Shown here piece after piece: positions 1 to 10,060 of a stretch of DNA of 59,094 nucleotides. The notes beneath the pieces are model-generated. The model saw only the letters and a list, made by a program, of their open reading frames with translations, had not been told where the DNA came from and searched no databases. Numbering within the stretch: the first letter of the stretch is position 1; every line of letters starts with the position of its first letter. Origin of the DNA: Prevotella sp. (GTDB taxonomy: Bacteria; Bacteroidota; Bacteroidia; Bacteroidales; Bacteroidaceae); NCBI GenBank assembly GCA_022782305.1, contig JALFPC010000108.1:1-59094 (forward strand). The letters run 5' to 3'. Position numbers and translations under genes: made by a program.

Positions 1-978
1 ACAGGCGGATGCGGAGCCGTTTATCAAACTACCACCAATCCCGTGATAGCCACAGGCGACGGCGAGGCAATGGTATACAGGGCCAAGGGCACCGTGGCCG
101 ACATGGAGTTTGTGCAGTTTCATCCCACAGCCCTTTTCAGCCCAGGCGAGTCGCATCCCGCATTCCTCATTACCGAGGCTATGAGAGGATATGGCGGCAT
201 ACTCAAACTGCCCAACGGACAAACCTTTATGGAGAAATATGACGAGCGCCTCTCGTTGGCACCCAGGGATATAGTGGCAAGAGCCATAGACAAGGAGATG
301 AAAATACACGGTCTCGACCATGTATGCCTCGACGTGACACATAAAGACCCAGAGGAAACCAAACGCCACTTCCCAAATATCTATATGAAATGCAAGTCGA
401 TAGGCATAGATATAACCACCGACTATATACCCGTGAGACCAGCGGCACATTACATGTGCGGAGGCATCAAGGTAGACCTCAACGGACTGTCGAGCATTGA
501 CAGACTATATGCCCTCGGCGAGTGTGCATGCACAGGCCTGCATGGCGGCAACCGACTGGCGAGCAATTCCCTTATCGAGGCAGTGGTATATGCCGATGCA
601 GCAGCAAAACATTCGCTGGCTCATGTGGATGAGTATGACTTCAACGAGAAAGTGCCCGAGTGGAATGATGCTGGCACCATGACAAACGAAGAGAAGGTGC
701 TCATCACACAGAGCGTCAAGGAGGTGGGAGAGATTATGAGCAACTATGTGGGAATAGTGCGCAGCGACCTCAGGCTCAAGCGTGCATGGGACCGACTCGA
801 TATGCTGTACGAAGAGACTGAAAACCTCTTTAAGAGAGTGAAGGCAAGCCGAGATATCTGTGAACTTCGAAACATGATCAATGTGGGATATCTCATCACA
901 CGATGGGCCATAGAACGCAAGGAGTGCAGAGGATTGCATTATACCATCGATTATCCTCTCCATGCTTATGGTGACTGA
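1..978 (+). CDS. nadB: L-aspartate oxidase (5'-truncated by window edge)
   Basis: Open frame runs from base 1 (TGGCGAVYQTTTNPVIATGDG...); motifs EFVQFHPTAL, ITEAMRGYGG, RPAAHYMCGGIKVD, LYALGECACTGLHGGNRLASNSLIE typical of NadB. Confidence 0.93.
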   Translation, partial: TGGCGAVYQTTTNPVIATGDGEAMVYRAKGTVADMEFVQFHPTALFSPGESHPAFLITEAMRGYGGILKLPNGQTFMEKYDERLSLAPRDIVARAIDKEMKIHGLDHVCLDVTHKDPEETKRHFPNIYMKCKSIGIDITTDYIPVRPAAHYMCGGIKVDLNGLSSIDRLYALGECACTGLHGGNRLASNSLIEAVVYADAAAKHSLAHVDEYDFNEKVPEWNDAGTMTNEEKVLITQSVKEVGEIMSNYVGIVRSDLRLKRAWDRLDMLYEETENLFKRVKASRDICELRNMINVGYLITRWAIERKECRGLHYTIDYPLHAYGD

Positions 979-2284
979 CATGAGAATAAGTCATATAGCA
1001 CGATATATCCTGATTATCATTGCAACGGCAGGAGGATGGAGTCATCATGCCGCTGCAGGTAACTTGTGGCTGGATGCTGATACTATCGCTACATCTTATG
1101 CCAATACCATGGCGGTATGTGGCGATGATACCATGACGGTATGTGTTGGCGATACTGCCATTGCCGACTCCATAGAGGCTCCATGGCCGCAAAACATAGT
1201 AAACAGAATAGACACACTGCTCACACATAGCATGTTTGAAACATCTATGGCGGGCATCATGGTCTACGACCTCACTGCTGACAGCGTGCTATATGCCCAC
1301 AACCACAAGCAACGACTGCGCCCTGCATCCACAATGAAATTAGTGACTGCCATCACGGCCCTCGACCGGCTCGGAGGTGCCCATCTCTTCAAGACCTCAC
1401 TCATGTATAAGGGCGAAGTGGCTGACAGTACACTTAGAGGAGACATCTATTGTGTGGGAGGTTTCGACCCTCGTTTCAATGTTGATGACATGCATGCCTT
1501 TGTGGAGAGTATGCAGGCTATGGGCATCGATACAATACGCGGACGCATCATCATAGACAAAACCATGAAAGACTCCGACATGCTCGGATGGGGATGGTGC
1601 TGGGATGATGACAATCCTGTGCTCTCGCCTCTGCTATTGTCGCGCAAGGATAACTTCCTCGACCGATTTCTGCAGGCTCTGAGTGATGAGGGAATCATAC
1701 TCGAGGTGGTGTGCAGTGAGGGGCGCGTGCCCAGCGATGCCGAAACAATCTGCGTGCGTAGCCACTCTATGGATCAGATCCTGATGAAGATGATGAAAAA
1801 CAGCGACAATCTCTATGCCGAGTCTATGTTCTATCAGGTGGCTGCATCATCGGGCGCACGTCCTGCCAAGGCAGAGCATGCACGGCAGATAATATCACGA
1901 TTGGTTGGCAAGACGGGGCTCAATGCCAAACAGTATGTGTTTGCAGATGGCAGCGGACTCTCATTATATAATTATGTGTCGGCAGAGATGGAGGTGGCTA
2001 TGCTCAAATATGCCTATCGCAATACAAATATTTATATCCATCTGTTGCCATCGCTGCCAATAGCGGGAGTGGACGGCACTCTTAGGAAACGTATGCGTGG
2101 CACTGCCGCTGAAGGTAACGTTCACGCCAAGACGGGCACCGTGGAGGGGGTGAGCGCACTGGCTGGCTACTGCACTGCAGCCAATGGACACATGCTATGC
2201 TTTAGCATCATAAATCAGGGCGTGGCCAGTTCAACCACAGGGCGTAATTTCCAAAACCGTGTGTGTAATGCTCTCTGCAAATAA
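962..2284 (+). CDS. D-alanyl-D-alanine carboxypeptidase/endopeptidase, PBP4 (S13) family; start could be 980
   Basis: RPASTMKLVTAITALDRLG (SxxK), SDNLYAESM (SxN), HAKTGTVEGVSALAGY (KTG); N-terminal hydrophobic segment. Confidence 0.9.
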   Translation: MLMVTDMRISHIARYILIIIATAGGWSHHAAAGNLWLDADTIATSYANTMAVCGDDTMTVCVGDTAIADSIEAPWPQNIVNRIDTLLTHSMFETSMAGIMVYDLTADSVLYAHNHKQRLRPASTMKLVTAITALDRLGGAHLFKTSLMYKGEVADSTLRGDIYCVGGFDPRFNVDDMHAFVESMQAMGIDTIRGRIIIDKTMKDSDMLGWGWCWDDDNPVLSPLLLSRKDNFLDRFLQALSDEGIILEVVCSEGRVPSDAETICVRSHSMDQILMKMMKNSDNLYAESMFYQVAASSGARPAKAEHARQIISRLVGKTGLNAKQYVFADGSGLSLYNYVSAEMEVAMLKYAYRNTNIYIHLLPSLPIAGVDGTLRKRMRGTAAEGNVHAKTGTVEGVSALAGYCTAANGHMLCFSIINQGVASSTTGRNFQNRVCNALCK

Positions 2285-2377
2285 AATGTATGGCCGACGG
2301 CACCTTTGCATACCATTCATAGAAAACTATTTTGCACACCATTCATAGACAACGAATTACAAACTATACTACTATAG

Positions 2378-3733
2378 ATGATGATAAAAAAGAATCTGTT
2401 TAGCATTATGCTAATGGCCATGCTGATGTCATGGACAGCAGTTGAGATCGTGATGGCCCAATTGCCGTTTTCAAAGGCCAAGAGACAGTGTATGGAATAT
2501 CTTGTGACTGCTGACAGTCCCAACCGCATCTATCGTGTGGGTGAGGATGCCAAGGTCAGTGTGATGGCATACACAGCTGGCAAGGGTGTGAGCGGTGTTT
2601 ATGTGCATTATCAGTTGGGTAATGAGATGATGGGATACCAGATTGTCGATTCTGTGATGCTCATCAATGGCATGGCCGAAATAAATATGGGCACCATGCA
2701 GCAGCCAGGATTCCGTGTTTGCAACCTCCAGTTTACCATTGGCTCATCTGTAATTAAAGAGAAAGTGAAAGTGGCATACAATCCCGACAAGATAGAGGCT
2801 CTAACAGTGATGCCAAAGGATTTCGACCGATTCTGGCAGCGTGCCATCAAGGAGGCTGCCAAGGTGGACCTATCTCCAGAGATTATTTCGCTGCCCCAGT
2901 ATTCCACTGATCAGGTGGAAGTGTCGCTTGTAAAGCTCAATGTGGGTCCCAATGGTCGCACCATCTTTGGCTATCTGACCAAACCCACCGACGGCAAGAG
3001 CCATCCTGTAATGTTCTGTCCTCCTGGTGCGGGCAGCAAGAAGATCACTCCCACCACTTTCTATAGCGAGCGTGGATATATCTATATGAATATCAACATA
3101 CATAGCGGATGCAATCCAGAACTCAGCGATTCAGACTATGCAGAGGCTGTAAAGGTGGCTAAGGATTATATTCACAATGGAATAGAAAACCCTGAGACAT
3201 TCTATTATCGTAGTGTCTATGCTGGTTGCTCCCGCTGTGTCGATTTCCTCTGTACGCTGCCCGAATGGGATGGTACAAATGTCTTTGTTACGGGTGGCAG
3301 TCAGGGGGGAGCCTTGACACTCGTTACCGCAGCCCTCAATAAAAAGGTTACCGCCTGCGCGCCCTTCTATCCCGCACTCTGCGACCTCACAGGCTTCCTC
3401 AATGGCAGGGCAGGGGGATGGCCACGCTATTTCAGTCTTTTTGACAAGGAAGGGCAGAGTTTACTTGCCAAGGAAGGAAACAACAATACCATCGATATCT
3501 GGGTGCGAACCCTTGGCTATTATGATGTGGTCAATTTTGCCCGCAAGGTGACATGCCCCGTATTCTATTCCTTCGGCTACAACGACGAGACATGCTCGCC
3601 CACATCCACATACGCAGCATATAATGCAATTACAGCACCCAAAACCCTTGATGTTACACCAACCAGCGGTCATTGGCGATTCATGGAGAGCAATAGCCTG
3701 TCGCTCGAGTTCTTCAATCAACATACAAAATAA
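2378..3733 (+). CDS. Acetylxylan esterase / cephalosporin-C deacetylase-like alpha/beta hydrolase
   Basis: GGSQGGALTLVTAAL nucleophile elbow, VYAGCSRCVDFL, C-terminal GYNDETCSP...GHW; signal peptide. Confidence 0.85.
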   Translation: MMIKKNLFSIMLMAMLMSWTAVEIVMAQLPFSKAKRQCMEYLVTADSPNRIYRVGEDAKVSVMAYTAGKGVSGVYVHYQLGNEMMGYQIVDSVMLINGMAEINMGTMQQPGFRVCNLQFTIGSSVIKEKVKVAYNPDKIEALTVMPKDFDRFWQRAIKEAAKVDLSPEIISLPQYSTDQVEVSLVKLNVGPNGRTIFGYLTKPTDGKSHPVMFCPPGAGSKKITPTTFYSERGYIYMNINIHSGCNPELSDSDYAEAVKVAKDYIHNGIENPETFYYRSVYAGCSRCVDFLCTLPEWDGTNVFVTGGSQGGALTLVTAALNKKVTACAPFYPALCDLTGFLNGRAGGWPRYFSLFDKEGQSLLAKEGNNNTIDIWVRTLGYYDVVNFARKVTCPVFYSFGYNDETCSPTSTYAAYNAITAPKTLDVTPTSGHWRFMESNSLSLEFFNQHTK

Positions 3734-3746
3734 CCTCTGCGATGTG

Positions 3747-4127
3747 ATGAGTTCAGTAAAGGAAAACAAGGAAGAGCAGATTCGTTTGGAGGTTCGTCGT
3801 TTTTTCAGCGAGACTCTCATGTCCCTGTATGCAAGTGAGGGAGTGCCAGAGCATGAGCGCACTCCCCGCCGTCAGAAAGAGGTGGTGATGAAGCATTATG
3901 AAGAGATTTCTGCTCGTTTCTTTGATGACATGTTTTATCGTTTGGCCAGAATCAACTGGGAGTTGCCTTTATTGATAGAAGAGGTTAAGAAGATGGGGCC
4001 CAATCCATCACCTCTGGAGTTGATGCGTCTTGTATGTGCAGACGAACCGCGTCATCAGGCTATGATAAGTGAATACCGTAGTTGTATGACCCTCCTGCTT
4101 GAGGGAGCTGACATCCCGTCAGTTTGA
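3747..4127 (+). CDS. Conserved hypothetical protein (about 126 aa), start trimmed from the ORF track
   Basis: ATG at 3747 follows the upstream stop; soluble helical sequence MSSVKENKEEQIRLEVRRFFSETLMSLYASEG. Confidence 0.65.
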   Translation: MSSVKENKEEQIRLEVRRFFSETLMSLYASEGVPEHERTPRRQKEVVMKHYEEISARFFDDMFYRLARINWELPLLIEEVKKMGPNPSPLELMRLVCADEPRHQAMISEYRSCMTLLLEGADIPSV

Positions 4128-4156
4128 TATTATGGTAATCAGAAAGCCACCTGTTA

Positions 4157-5128
4157 TTATTCGTCTGTTTCTCGTATGGCGCTGATGTTGCGCATCAGTC
4201 CCTGGTATTTGGTCCGTTTCACGGCGCTACCCTTGAAGAGGGTGCGATAGTCATCTTCTGTCAGCATGCGCCAGTCTGCTGCTGTCATATCAAATAAATG
4301 GTCGTTGGGAGCAAAGAGGGGTTCGGATGTAGGTTGACATCTGTGGTTCCATGGACAGGCTTTTATACACTCATTGCATCCGAAGATATTGTTGCCCAAA
4401 TGTTGTATAGCATGCTCGCTGAGAGCACCGCGGTTTTCTATTGTTTGGTACGACAGGCATAGGTTGGCATCCATGAAACCATCCTGGCGTAGGGCACCTG
4501 TAGGGCAATGCTTTATGCATTGCTGGCACTCCCCACATCTGTCTGTCTGTGGTGTGTCATATTGCAATTCAATATTTGTGATGATGATGCCAATCACGGT
4601 CATGTTGCCATGTTCGGGAATGATGAGCAGATGATTTCGCCCTATCCATCCCAGTCCTGCGCGCCATGCCCAATAGCGCTCCATGATAGGGGCTGTATCG
4701 CAGAATGCTCTGTAGTTGTCTATATGGCATCTCTCTGCCAGCAAAGTTAGTTTCTGCTTCATTATGTCGTGATAATCCTTGCCGTAGGCATAATAAGCTA
4801 TCTGCGGTTGCTGTGCACTGATAACCCTGGCAGGAGTATAATTTAGAGCCACGCATATCACGCTTTTTGCCCCTTCAACCAGTAGGGTAGGGTCATATCG
4901 CTTGTCACTGTTGGCAGTCATATAGTTCATGGTTGCATGATAGCCCCGTGATATCCACATCTCCATATTATGGCGATGTATGCTGTCTACGGCCTCTGCC
5001 TTGGCAATGCCGCAGGCACAAAAGCCGAGACTCTTGGCCTCGGCTTTTATACATGCACTCATGTGGTTTGGACTTATGCCGTCTGCCCCCATGCTATCTA
5101 TTATACCCATGTTGTCAGATTCACTCAT
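4157..5128 (-). CDS. queG: Epoxyqueuosine reductase
   Basis: DTAPIMERYWAWRAGLGWIGRNHLLI, CGECQQCIKHCPTGAL and CNECIKACPWN 4Fe-4S motifs. Confidence 0.95.
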   Translation of the reverse strand: MSESDNMGIIDSMGADGISPNHMSACIKAEAKSLGFCACGIAKAEAVDSIHRHNMEMWISRGYHATMNYMTANSDKRYDPTLLVEGAKSVICVALNYTPARVISAQQPQIAYYAYGKDYHDIMKQKLTLLAERCHIDNYRAFCDTAPIMERYWAWRAGLGWIGRNHLLIIPEHGNMTVIGIIITNIELQYDTPQTDRCGECQQCIKHCPTGALRQDGFMDANLCLSYQTIENRGALSEHAIQHLGNNIFGCNECIKACPWNHRCQPTSEPLFAPNDHLFDMTAADWRMLTEDDYRTLFKGSAVKRTKYQGLMRNISAIRETDE

Positions 5129-5166
5129 GTTTTCTGTTGTAAGATTTCAGTAGGGCTACCATTATT

Positions 5167-5778
5167 CTATTCAAACACCTTGAATTCATATCCCTGCTCT
5201 TTGAGCCATTTTATGGATTGGGGCAGTGCGGTGATGAGTTTGTCGATGCTTTTGAGTGAGTCGTGGAATGTGATTATCGATCCGTTGCGGGCATATTTCT
5301 TCACGTTGTTCACCACATCATCGGCAGTCATCCATTTAGAATAGTCGCGCGTCACGAGATCCCACATCACAACCTTGTATTTGCGCCTCAGCCATGCATA
5401 CTGGTCCCATCTCATCCATCCGTGTGGTGGTCTAAAGAGGTCGGTATTGAGTAGTTCGTTGGCTATATCGGCATTGTTGTTGTATTCTGATATGGAATGT
5501 TTGAATCCACCAATATGATTAAAGGTGTGGTTGCCTATGCGGTGCCCCGCCTCTACCACTTGTCGGTAGAGGTCGGGGTGTTTTCTCACGTTGTCGCCCA
5601 CCATAAAGAAAGTGGCTTTCACTCCCCATTCCTCCAGAACATTGAGGATGAAGGGTGTGGCTTCAGGTATGGGACCATCGTCGAAGGTTAGATATACCGC
5701 CTTCTCGTTCTTGTCCATGCGCCAGATAGCCTTTGGGTAAAGCCATCGCAACCAAATGGCAGGTTGTTCGATAAACAT
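5167..5778 (-). CDS. Polysaccharide deacetylase family protein (CE4/NodB-like)
   Basis: VYLTFDDGPIPEATPFIL, HRIGNHTFNH, FRPPHGW, SIITFHDS. Confidence 0.92.
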   Translation of the reverse strand: MFIEQPAIWLRWLYPKAIWRMDKNEKAVYLTFDDGPIPEATPFILNVLEEWGVKATFFMVGDNVRKHPDLYRQVVEAGHRIGNHTFNHIGGFKHSISEYNNNADIANELLNTDLFRPPHGWMRWDQYAWLRRKYKVVMWDLVTRDYSKWMTADDVVNNVKKYARNGSIITFHDSLKSIDKLITALPQSIKWLKEQGYEFKVFE

Positions 5779-5846
5779 ATTGTGCTTCTTCTTGTTTACA
5801 TTATTATATGACGTGCATCATTAATTACTATGATATGACACTATCC

Positions 5847-8800
5847 TTAGTTTTGGGGAAATTGTCCGCCCTTGTTGCTGTAGGCATCCATGAACATCTC
5901 CAGTTCCTTCATGCGTTTGTTACTCCAGGCCTTGTCGGCATCTTCTGTAGCCGTCACGAGATACTGCATCACATACATGTGCTTGATACAGTCGCGTTGT
6001 GCGCCTTGGAATCTGGAGCCCGAGAGGCTTAGATACCATTTCATATACTGCGATGACTTGTTCCATAGGGTTTTGATCATGCCCATAGCCTTCTGTTTCT
6101 GTCCGAGGGCTAAATATAGTTTTGCCTCGTCGAGTGAACCGCAATCATAGTCGAGCGGCACGTTATACTCTGGAATATGCTTGTCGAGATATGCCAGCAC
6201 CTCTGCTGTCTCCTTGGTCTTGCCCTCGTTGTAGAGATTTAAGGCCAGTTTGACGAATATCATGCGGTGTGTGTAGCACATTCTCATAACTGTCTCGTCG
6301 AGATAGAGCCCCTTGGTTTCCAGTCCTCCGAACTTGAATTTCTTCATGAGAATATCGTATGTCTTCTCAGTGTCGAAATTTTTGGCACCCAGTGCATTTG
6401 TCGTAAATGGTGAGATACGGTATACGAGACCCTCCTGTATGAAATTGTCGCCGAGGTTCATATAGTTGTCCGGTCCCACGGTGAGGGCTACATATACTGG
6501 TCTTACCCAGTTGCTGTTGGCAATAATCTCGAGCATCATCAGGTCGCCCTTATAGAGTGCTCTCTTGCCGCTGAGCGAGATGACCATATAGTCTGGTATA
6601 GAGTCGCTGGCCATCATCATGCCGCTCTTTTTGACAGCCTCCTTATCTATTTCGAGATAGAGGGTGTCGGTAGGAATGACGTGTGTAGAGCCTTTGCCGA
6701 CAATGTATTCCATCACCTCTTTCTGCTCGGCATTTCCCTCTCCTCTAACCCATAGTTTGAGCACGTTTCTGAGTTCGTATGGGTTGTCGCCAAACAGTTG
6801 TCTTGCCTCTTCTGGCGATGTCTTGTATATCTCGTCAATCTGTGCCTTGAGGTCTGGTTCCACGGTCACATACTCATTGGTGCCCGAGCAGTATTGCAGT
6901 CTGCTCCATCCTATTGGCAGTTTTGGAGAGTCGTAGGCTGGTCTTACCATCTGGTCTATATACCAGTCTGTTTGCAGATAGCTGAGGTTGCAGACCCTTG
7001 CATCAGTGCGGAATCCCTCCACGTCTTGGTTATACCACAAGGGGAAGGTGTCGTTGTCTCCATTTGTGAAGATGATGGGGTTGCCCTCTTCCTGCAGGTT
7101 TATGAGATAGTTCTGTCCGAAGTCGCGGCATGTATATCTTCCGCTGCGGTCGTGGTCGTCCCATGTCTGCGATGCCATTTGTACAGGCACCAGCAGGCAC
7201 ACTGCTCCCACCACGGCAGCTACGATAGCCTCATGACCTTTTAGTTTGCGCATTATTTCTGAGATGATGGCAGCCACGCCCATGCCGCACCATATAGCGA
7301 AGGCATAGAATGATCCAGCGTAAGCATAGTCGCGCTCACGTGGTTGCATAGGTGTCTGGTTGAGATATATGACGATAGCCAGACCGGTCATGAAGAACAG
7401 GAAGAATACCACCCAGAACTGTCTGATACCCTTTTGTCCCTTGCGCAGCGACTGCCAGAAGAGTCCGATTAAACCGAGCAGCAGCGGCATGCAGTAAAAC
7501 ACGTTATGTCCCTTGTTGTTCTTCAGTTCATCGGGCAGTAGATCCTGGTTGCCCAGTCGCCAGTCGTCGAAGGCCTTGAAGCCTGTGATCCAGTTGCCAT
7601 GCTCCAGTTCGCCGTTGCCCTGCAGGTCGTTTTGCCTACCTGCGAAGTTCCACATGAAATATCTCCAGTACATGAAATTGCACTGGTATGAGAGGAAGAA
7701 TCTGAGGTTTTCAATCTGCGATGGCACTTTCACCATAACGGTTTCTCCACAGCGGTCGTATGCCACCTGCTTGCCGTCTACGCCCCCCATCCAGCTCTCG
7801 TATGCTGCGGTATGGTTTGAACTGTACATGCGTGGGAAGAGCATGTTTTGTGCGTATTGATAGTCATCCTTGGTGCGCACCTCGAAGTATGAATCTTTCT
7901 CGTCGGCGGATGCTTTCTCCTTGCGCTGGTATACGGGAGCACCCTTGGTCATCACGGGTTTGCAGTATTCGCCATTGTTTTCCAGTTTCACCTGCGAAGT
8001 GTATGCCTGCCCATAAAAGAGTGGGCGACTGCCATACTGCTCGCGACTGAGATATTCTCCCAGTGTGAAGATATCCTCAGGTGAGTTTTGGTCCATAGGC
8101 GGGTTGGCAGACGAGCGTATCACGATGAGTGCATAGCTTGAGTAGCCAATCATGAGCATGAGCATGCATAGTAGTGATGTGTTTTTTATTCTGCTGCTTA
8201 TCCATGCCACGCCTTTGCGCTTAAAGTTGAGCACTACCCACAGAATGGCCAGCACGATAATGCCGATTATCACCGAACTCAATCCATGACCGTAGAAGGG
8301 AATGCCGAGCATGGCCACCGATAGCAGGAATGCGATATTCTGTCGCTTCTCGTTAGTATCGCTATAAGTCTCCCTGATAGCCCAGATGATGCATGCTATG
8401 AGTAGGAAGATATATATGATCTCTCCGGTATTGAAAGGCATGCCGAGTACGTTTACAAATAAGAGTTCAAACCATCCGCCCACTCTCACGATGCCTGGCA
8501 CCACTCCATAGAGCACGGCAGCCAGTATGACTATAGACACGCCGAGGGCAGCCAATGAGCCCTTGAGGTCTTTGTTTGAGTCTTTTGTGGGAAATCGCTT
8601 GTAGTAATAGACGAGCACTATGGCTGGCAGACACAGCAGGTTGAGCAGGTGAACGCCTATGGATAGTCCGGTCATATACATGATAAGCACGAGCCATCTG
8701 TCGCTGTGTGGCTCGTCGGCATGGTCTTCCCATTTGAGGATGAGCCAGAACACCACGGCTGTGAATGCCGATGAATAGGCATACACCTCTCCCTCTACGG

Positions 8801-9224
8801 CGCTAAACCAGAAGGTGTCGCTGAATGTATAGATGAGTGCTCCCACCATTGCCGATGCCTCTATGGCTATGGTCTTGCCTATGGTCAACTCGTCCCATCG
8901 GTCAATGAGCAGTCGTCTTGTGAGGTGCGAGATGGTCCAGAAGAGAAAGAGGATGGTGGCCGCCGAGAGCAGTGCGCTCATAGTGTTTACCATTCGTGCC
9001 ACCTGTGATGGGTCGCTGGTCAACTGCGAGAAGATGTTGGCAGTGAGCATAAAGAATGGTGCTCCAGGCGGGTGTCCGATTTCCAGTTTGTACCCTGTGG
9101 AGATAAACTCCGGACAGTCCCAGAAGCTGGCTGTCGGTTCGATGGTCGAACAATACACAAAGGCGGCAATGGCAAAAGCCAGCCATCCCATGATATTGTC
9201 TACGAGTCTAAATTGTTTCATCAC
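5847..9224 (-). CDS. DUF2723-family integral membrane protein (GT-C / protein O-mannosyltransferase-like)
   Basis: ASFWDCPEFISTGYKLEIGHPPGAPFFML, many TM helices, ITNGDNDTFPLWYNQDVEG C-terminal domain. Confidence 0.9.
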   Translation of the reverse strand: MMKQFRLVDNIMGWLAFAIAAFVYCSTIEPTASFWDCPEFISTGYKLEIGHPPGAPFFMLTANIFSQLTSDPSQVARMVNTMSALLSAATILFLFWTISHLTRRLLIDRWDELTIGKTIAIEASAMVGALIYTFSDTFWFSAVEGEVYAYSSAFTAVVFWLILKWEDHADEPHSDRWLVLIMYMTGLSIGVHLLNLLCLPAIVLVYYYKRFPTKDSNKDLKGSLAALGVSIVILAAVLYGVVPGIVRVGGWFELLFVNVLGMPFNTGEIIYIFLLIACIIWAIRETYSDTNEKRQNIAFLLSVAMLGIPFYGHGLSSVIIGIIVLAILWVVLNFKRKGVAWISSRIKNTSLLCMLMLMIGYSSYALIVIRSSANPPMDQNSPEDIFTLGEYLSREQYGSRPLFYGQAYTSQVKLENNGEYCKPVMTKGAPVYQRKEKASADEKDSYFEVRTKDDYQYAQNMLFPRMYSSNHTAAYESWMGGVDGKQVAYDRCGETVMVKVPSQIENLRFFLSYQCNFMYWRYFMWNFAGRQNDLQGNGELEHGNWITGFKAFDDWRLGNQDLLPDELKNNKGHNVFYCMPLLLGLIGLFWQSLRKGQKGIRQFWVVFFLFFMTGLAIVIYLNQTPMQPRERDYAYAGSFYAFAIWCGMGVAAIISEIMRKLKGHEAIVAAVVGAVCLLVPVQMASQTWDDHDRSGRYTCRDFGQNYLINLQEEGNPIIFTNGDNDTFPLWYNQDVEGFRTDARVCNLSYLQTDWYIDQMVRPAYDSPKLPIGWSRLQYCSGTNEYVTVEPDLKAQIDEIYKTSPEEARQLFGDNPYELRNVLKLWVRGEGNAEQKEVMEYIVGKGSTHVIPTDTLYLEIDKEAVKKSGMMMASDSIPDYMVISLSGKRALYKGDLMMLEIIANSNWVRPVYVALTVGPDNYMNLGDNFIQEGLVYRISPFTTNALGAKNFDTEKTYDILMKKFKFGGLETKGLYLDETVMRMCYTHRMIFVKLALNLYNEGKTKETAEVLAYLDKHIPEYNVPLDYDCGSLDEAKLYLALGQKQKAMGMIKTLWNKSSQYMKWYLSLSGSRFQGAQRDCIKHMYVMQYLVTATEDADKAWSNKRMKELEMFMDAYSNKGGQFPQN

Positions 9225-9368
9225 TGTAATATAATACTGTTTTAATTATATGTGAATAAATTTGTTTGTTTTTTCAATATATGAATAACACTATTATTAG
9301 TGTTCTATTGTTTTCACATTTTGCAAAGATACAACAAATAGGCGGAGCACGTGTCTATTTCATTTTTT

Positions 9369-10028
9369 TTAACTCGTTATGCGTCCGTTTTCCACCCTAA
9401 TTAGTCTCATATTGTATTGCATGTGGTTAACTATGGGGTTGTGAGTAACCATCACCACGGTGCTTTGCTGTCTCATGTTGTTGAGCAGTTCCATCATCTG
9501 TGTCTCTGCTGTATTGTCCATATATGTGGAAGGTTCGTCAAGCACGATGAGTTGCGGATTTGCCACCAGTGCCCTTGAGAGCAACACCCTTTGTAGTTGT
9601 CCGCCGCTGAGTTGTCCTATATGCTGGTTTGCTAAGTTGTCCACTCCCATCTGCCTCATGGTTTCCATCACCTGTTGCCTATCGTTGTGGTTGCATCCGC
9701 CCCAGAGTCGTCGGCATTGTGTGAGTCCTCCCATCACTGTGTCGAAAGCAGAGATGGGAAACTGCTTGTCTATATTGTTGTATTGCGGCAGATACCCTAT
9801 GTTGAGATTCTTCACAGGCATGTTGTTTTGCCACATCAGCACCCGTCCCTCTATGGGTTTGATCAGTCCCATCATGGTGCGTATCATTGTGGTTTTGCCA
9901 GATCCGTTATGTCCCGTCACGAGCAGGAAGTCGTGCTCATGTATGTCTAAACATATATCCATGATTTTGGCCTTGCCGTTGTATCCTGCCGATACGTGGT
10001 CGAGAGAGAGTATCTTATTGGTTGTCAT
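9369..10028 (-). CDS. Metal (Zn/Mn-type) ABC transporter ATP-binding protein, ZnuC-like
   Basis: GHNGSGKTTMIRTMMG Walker A, LSGGQLQRVLLSRALVANPQLIVLDEPS signature and Walker B; adjacent to a ZnuA-like gene. Confidence 0.88.
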   Translation of the reverse strand: MTTNKILSLDHVSAGYNGKAKIMDICLDIHEHDFLLVTGHNGSGKTTMIRTMMGLIKPIEGRVLMWQNNMPVKNLNIGYLPQYNNIDKQFPISAFDTVMGGLTQCRRLWGGCNHNDRQQVMETMRQMGVDNLANQHIGQLSGGQLQRVLLSRALVANPQLIVLDEPSTYMDNTAETQMMELLNNMRQQSTVVMVTHNPIVNHMQYNMRLIRVENGRITS

Positions 10029-10060
10029 ATTTTTGCGTTTATGCCTGCCTATGCTGTTGG

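Noticed and set aside
505-981. Numerous long antisense ORFs (e.g. 505-981, 5808-6032, 15074-15706, 42103-42828, 43078-43965, 44437-45189)
   Set aside because: They lie opposite well-supported genes and have no recognizable domains; they follow from codon bias on the coding strand.
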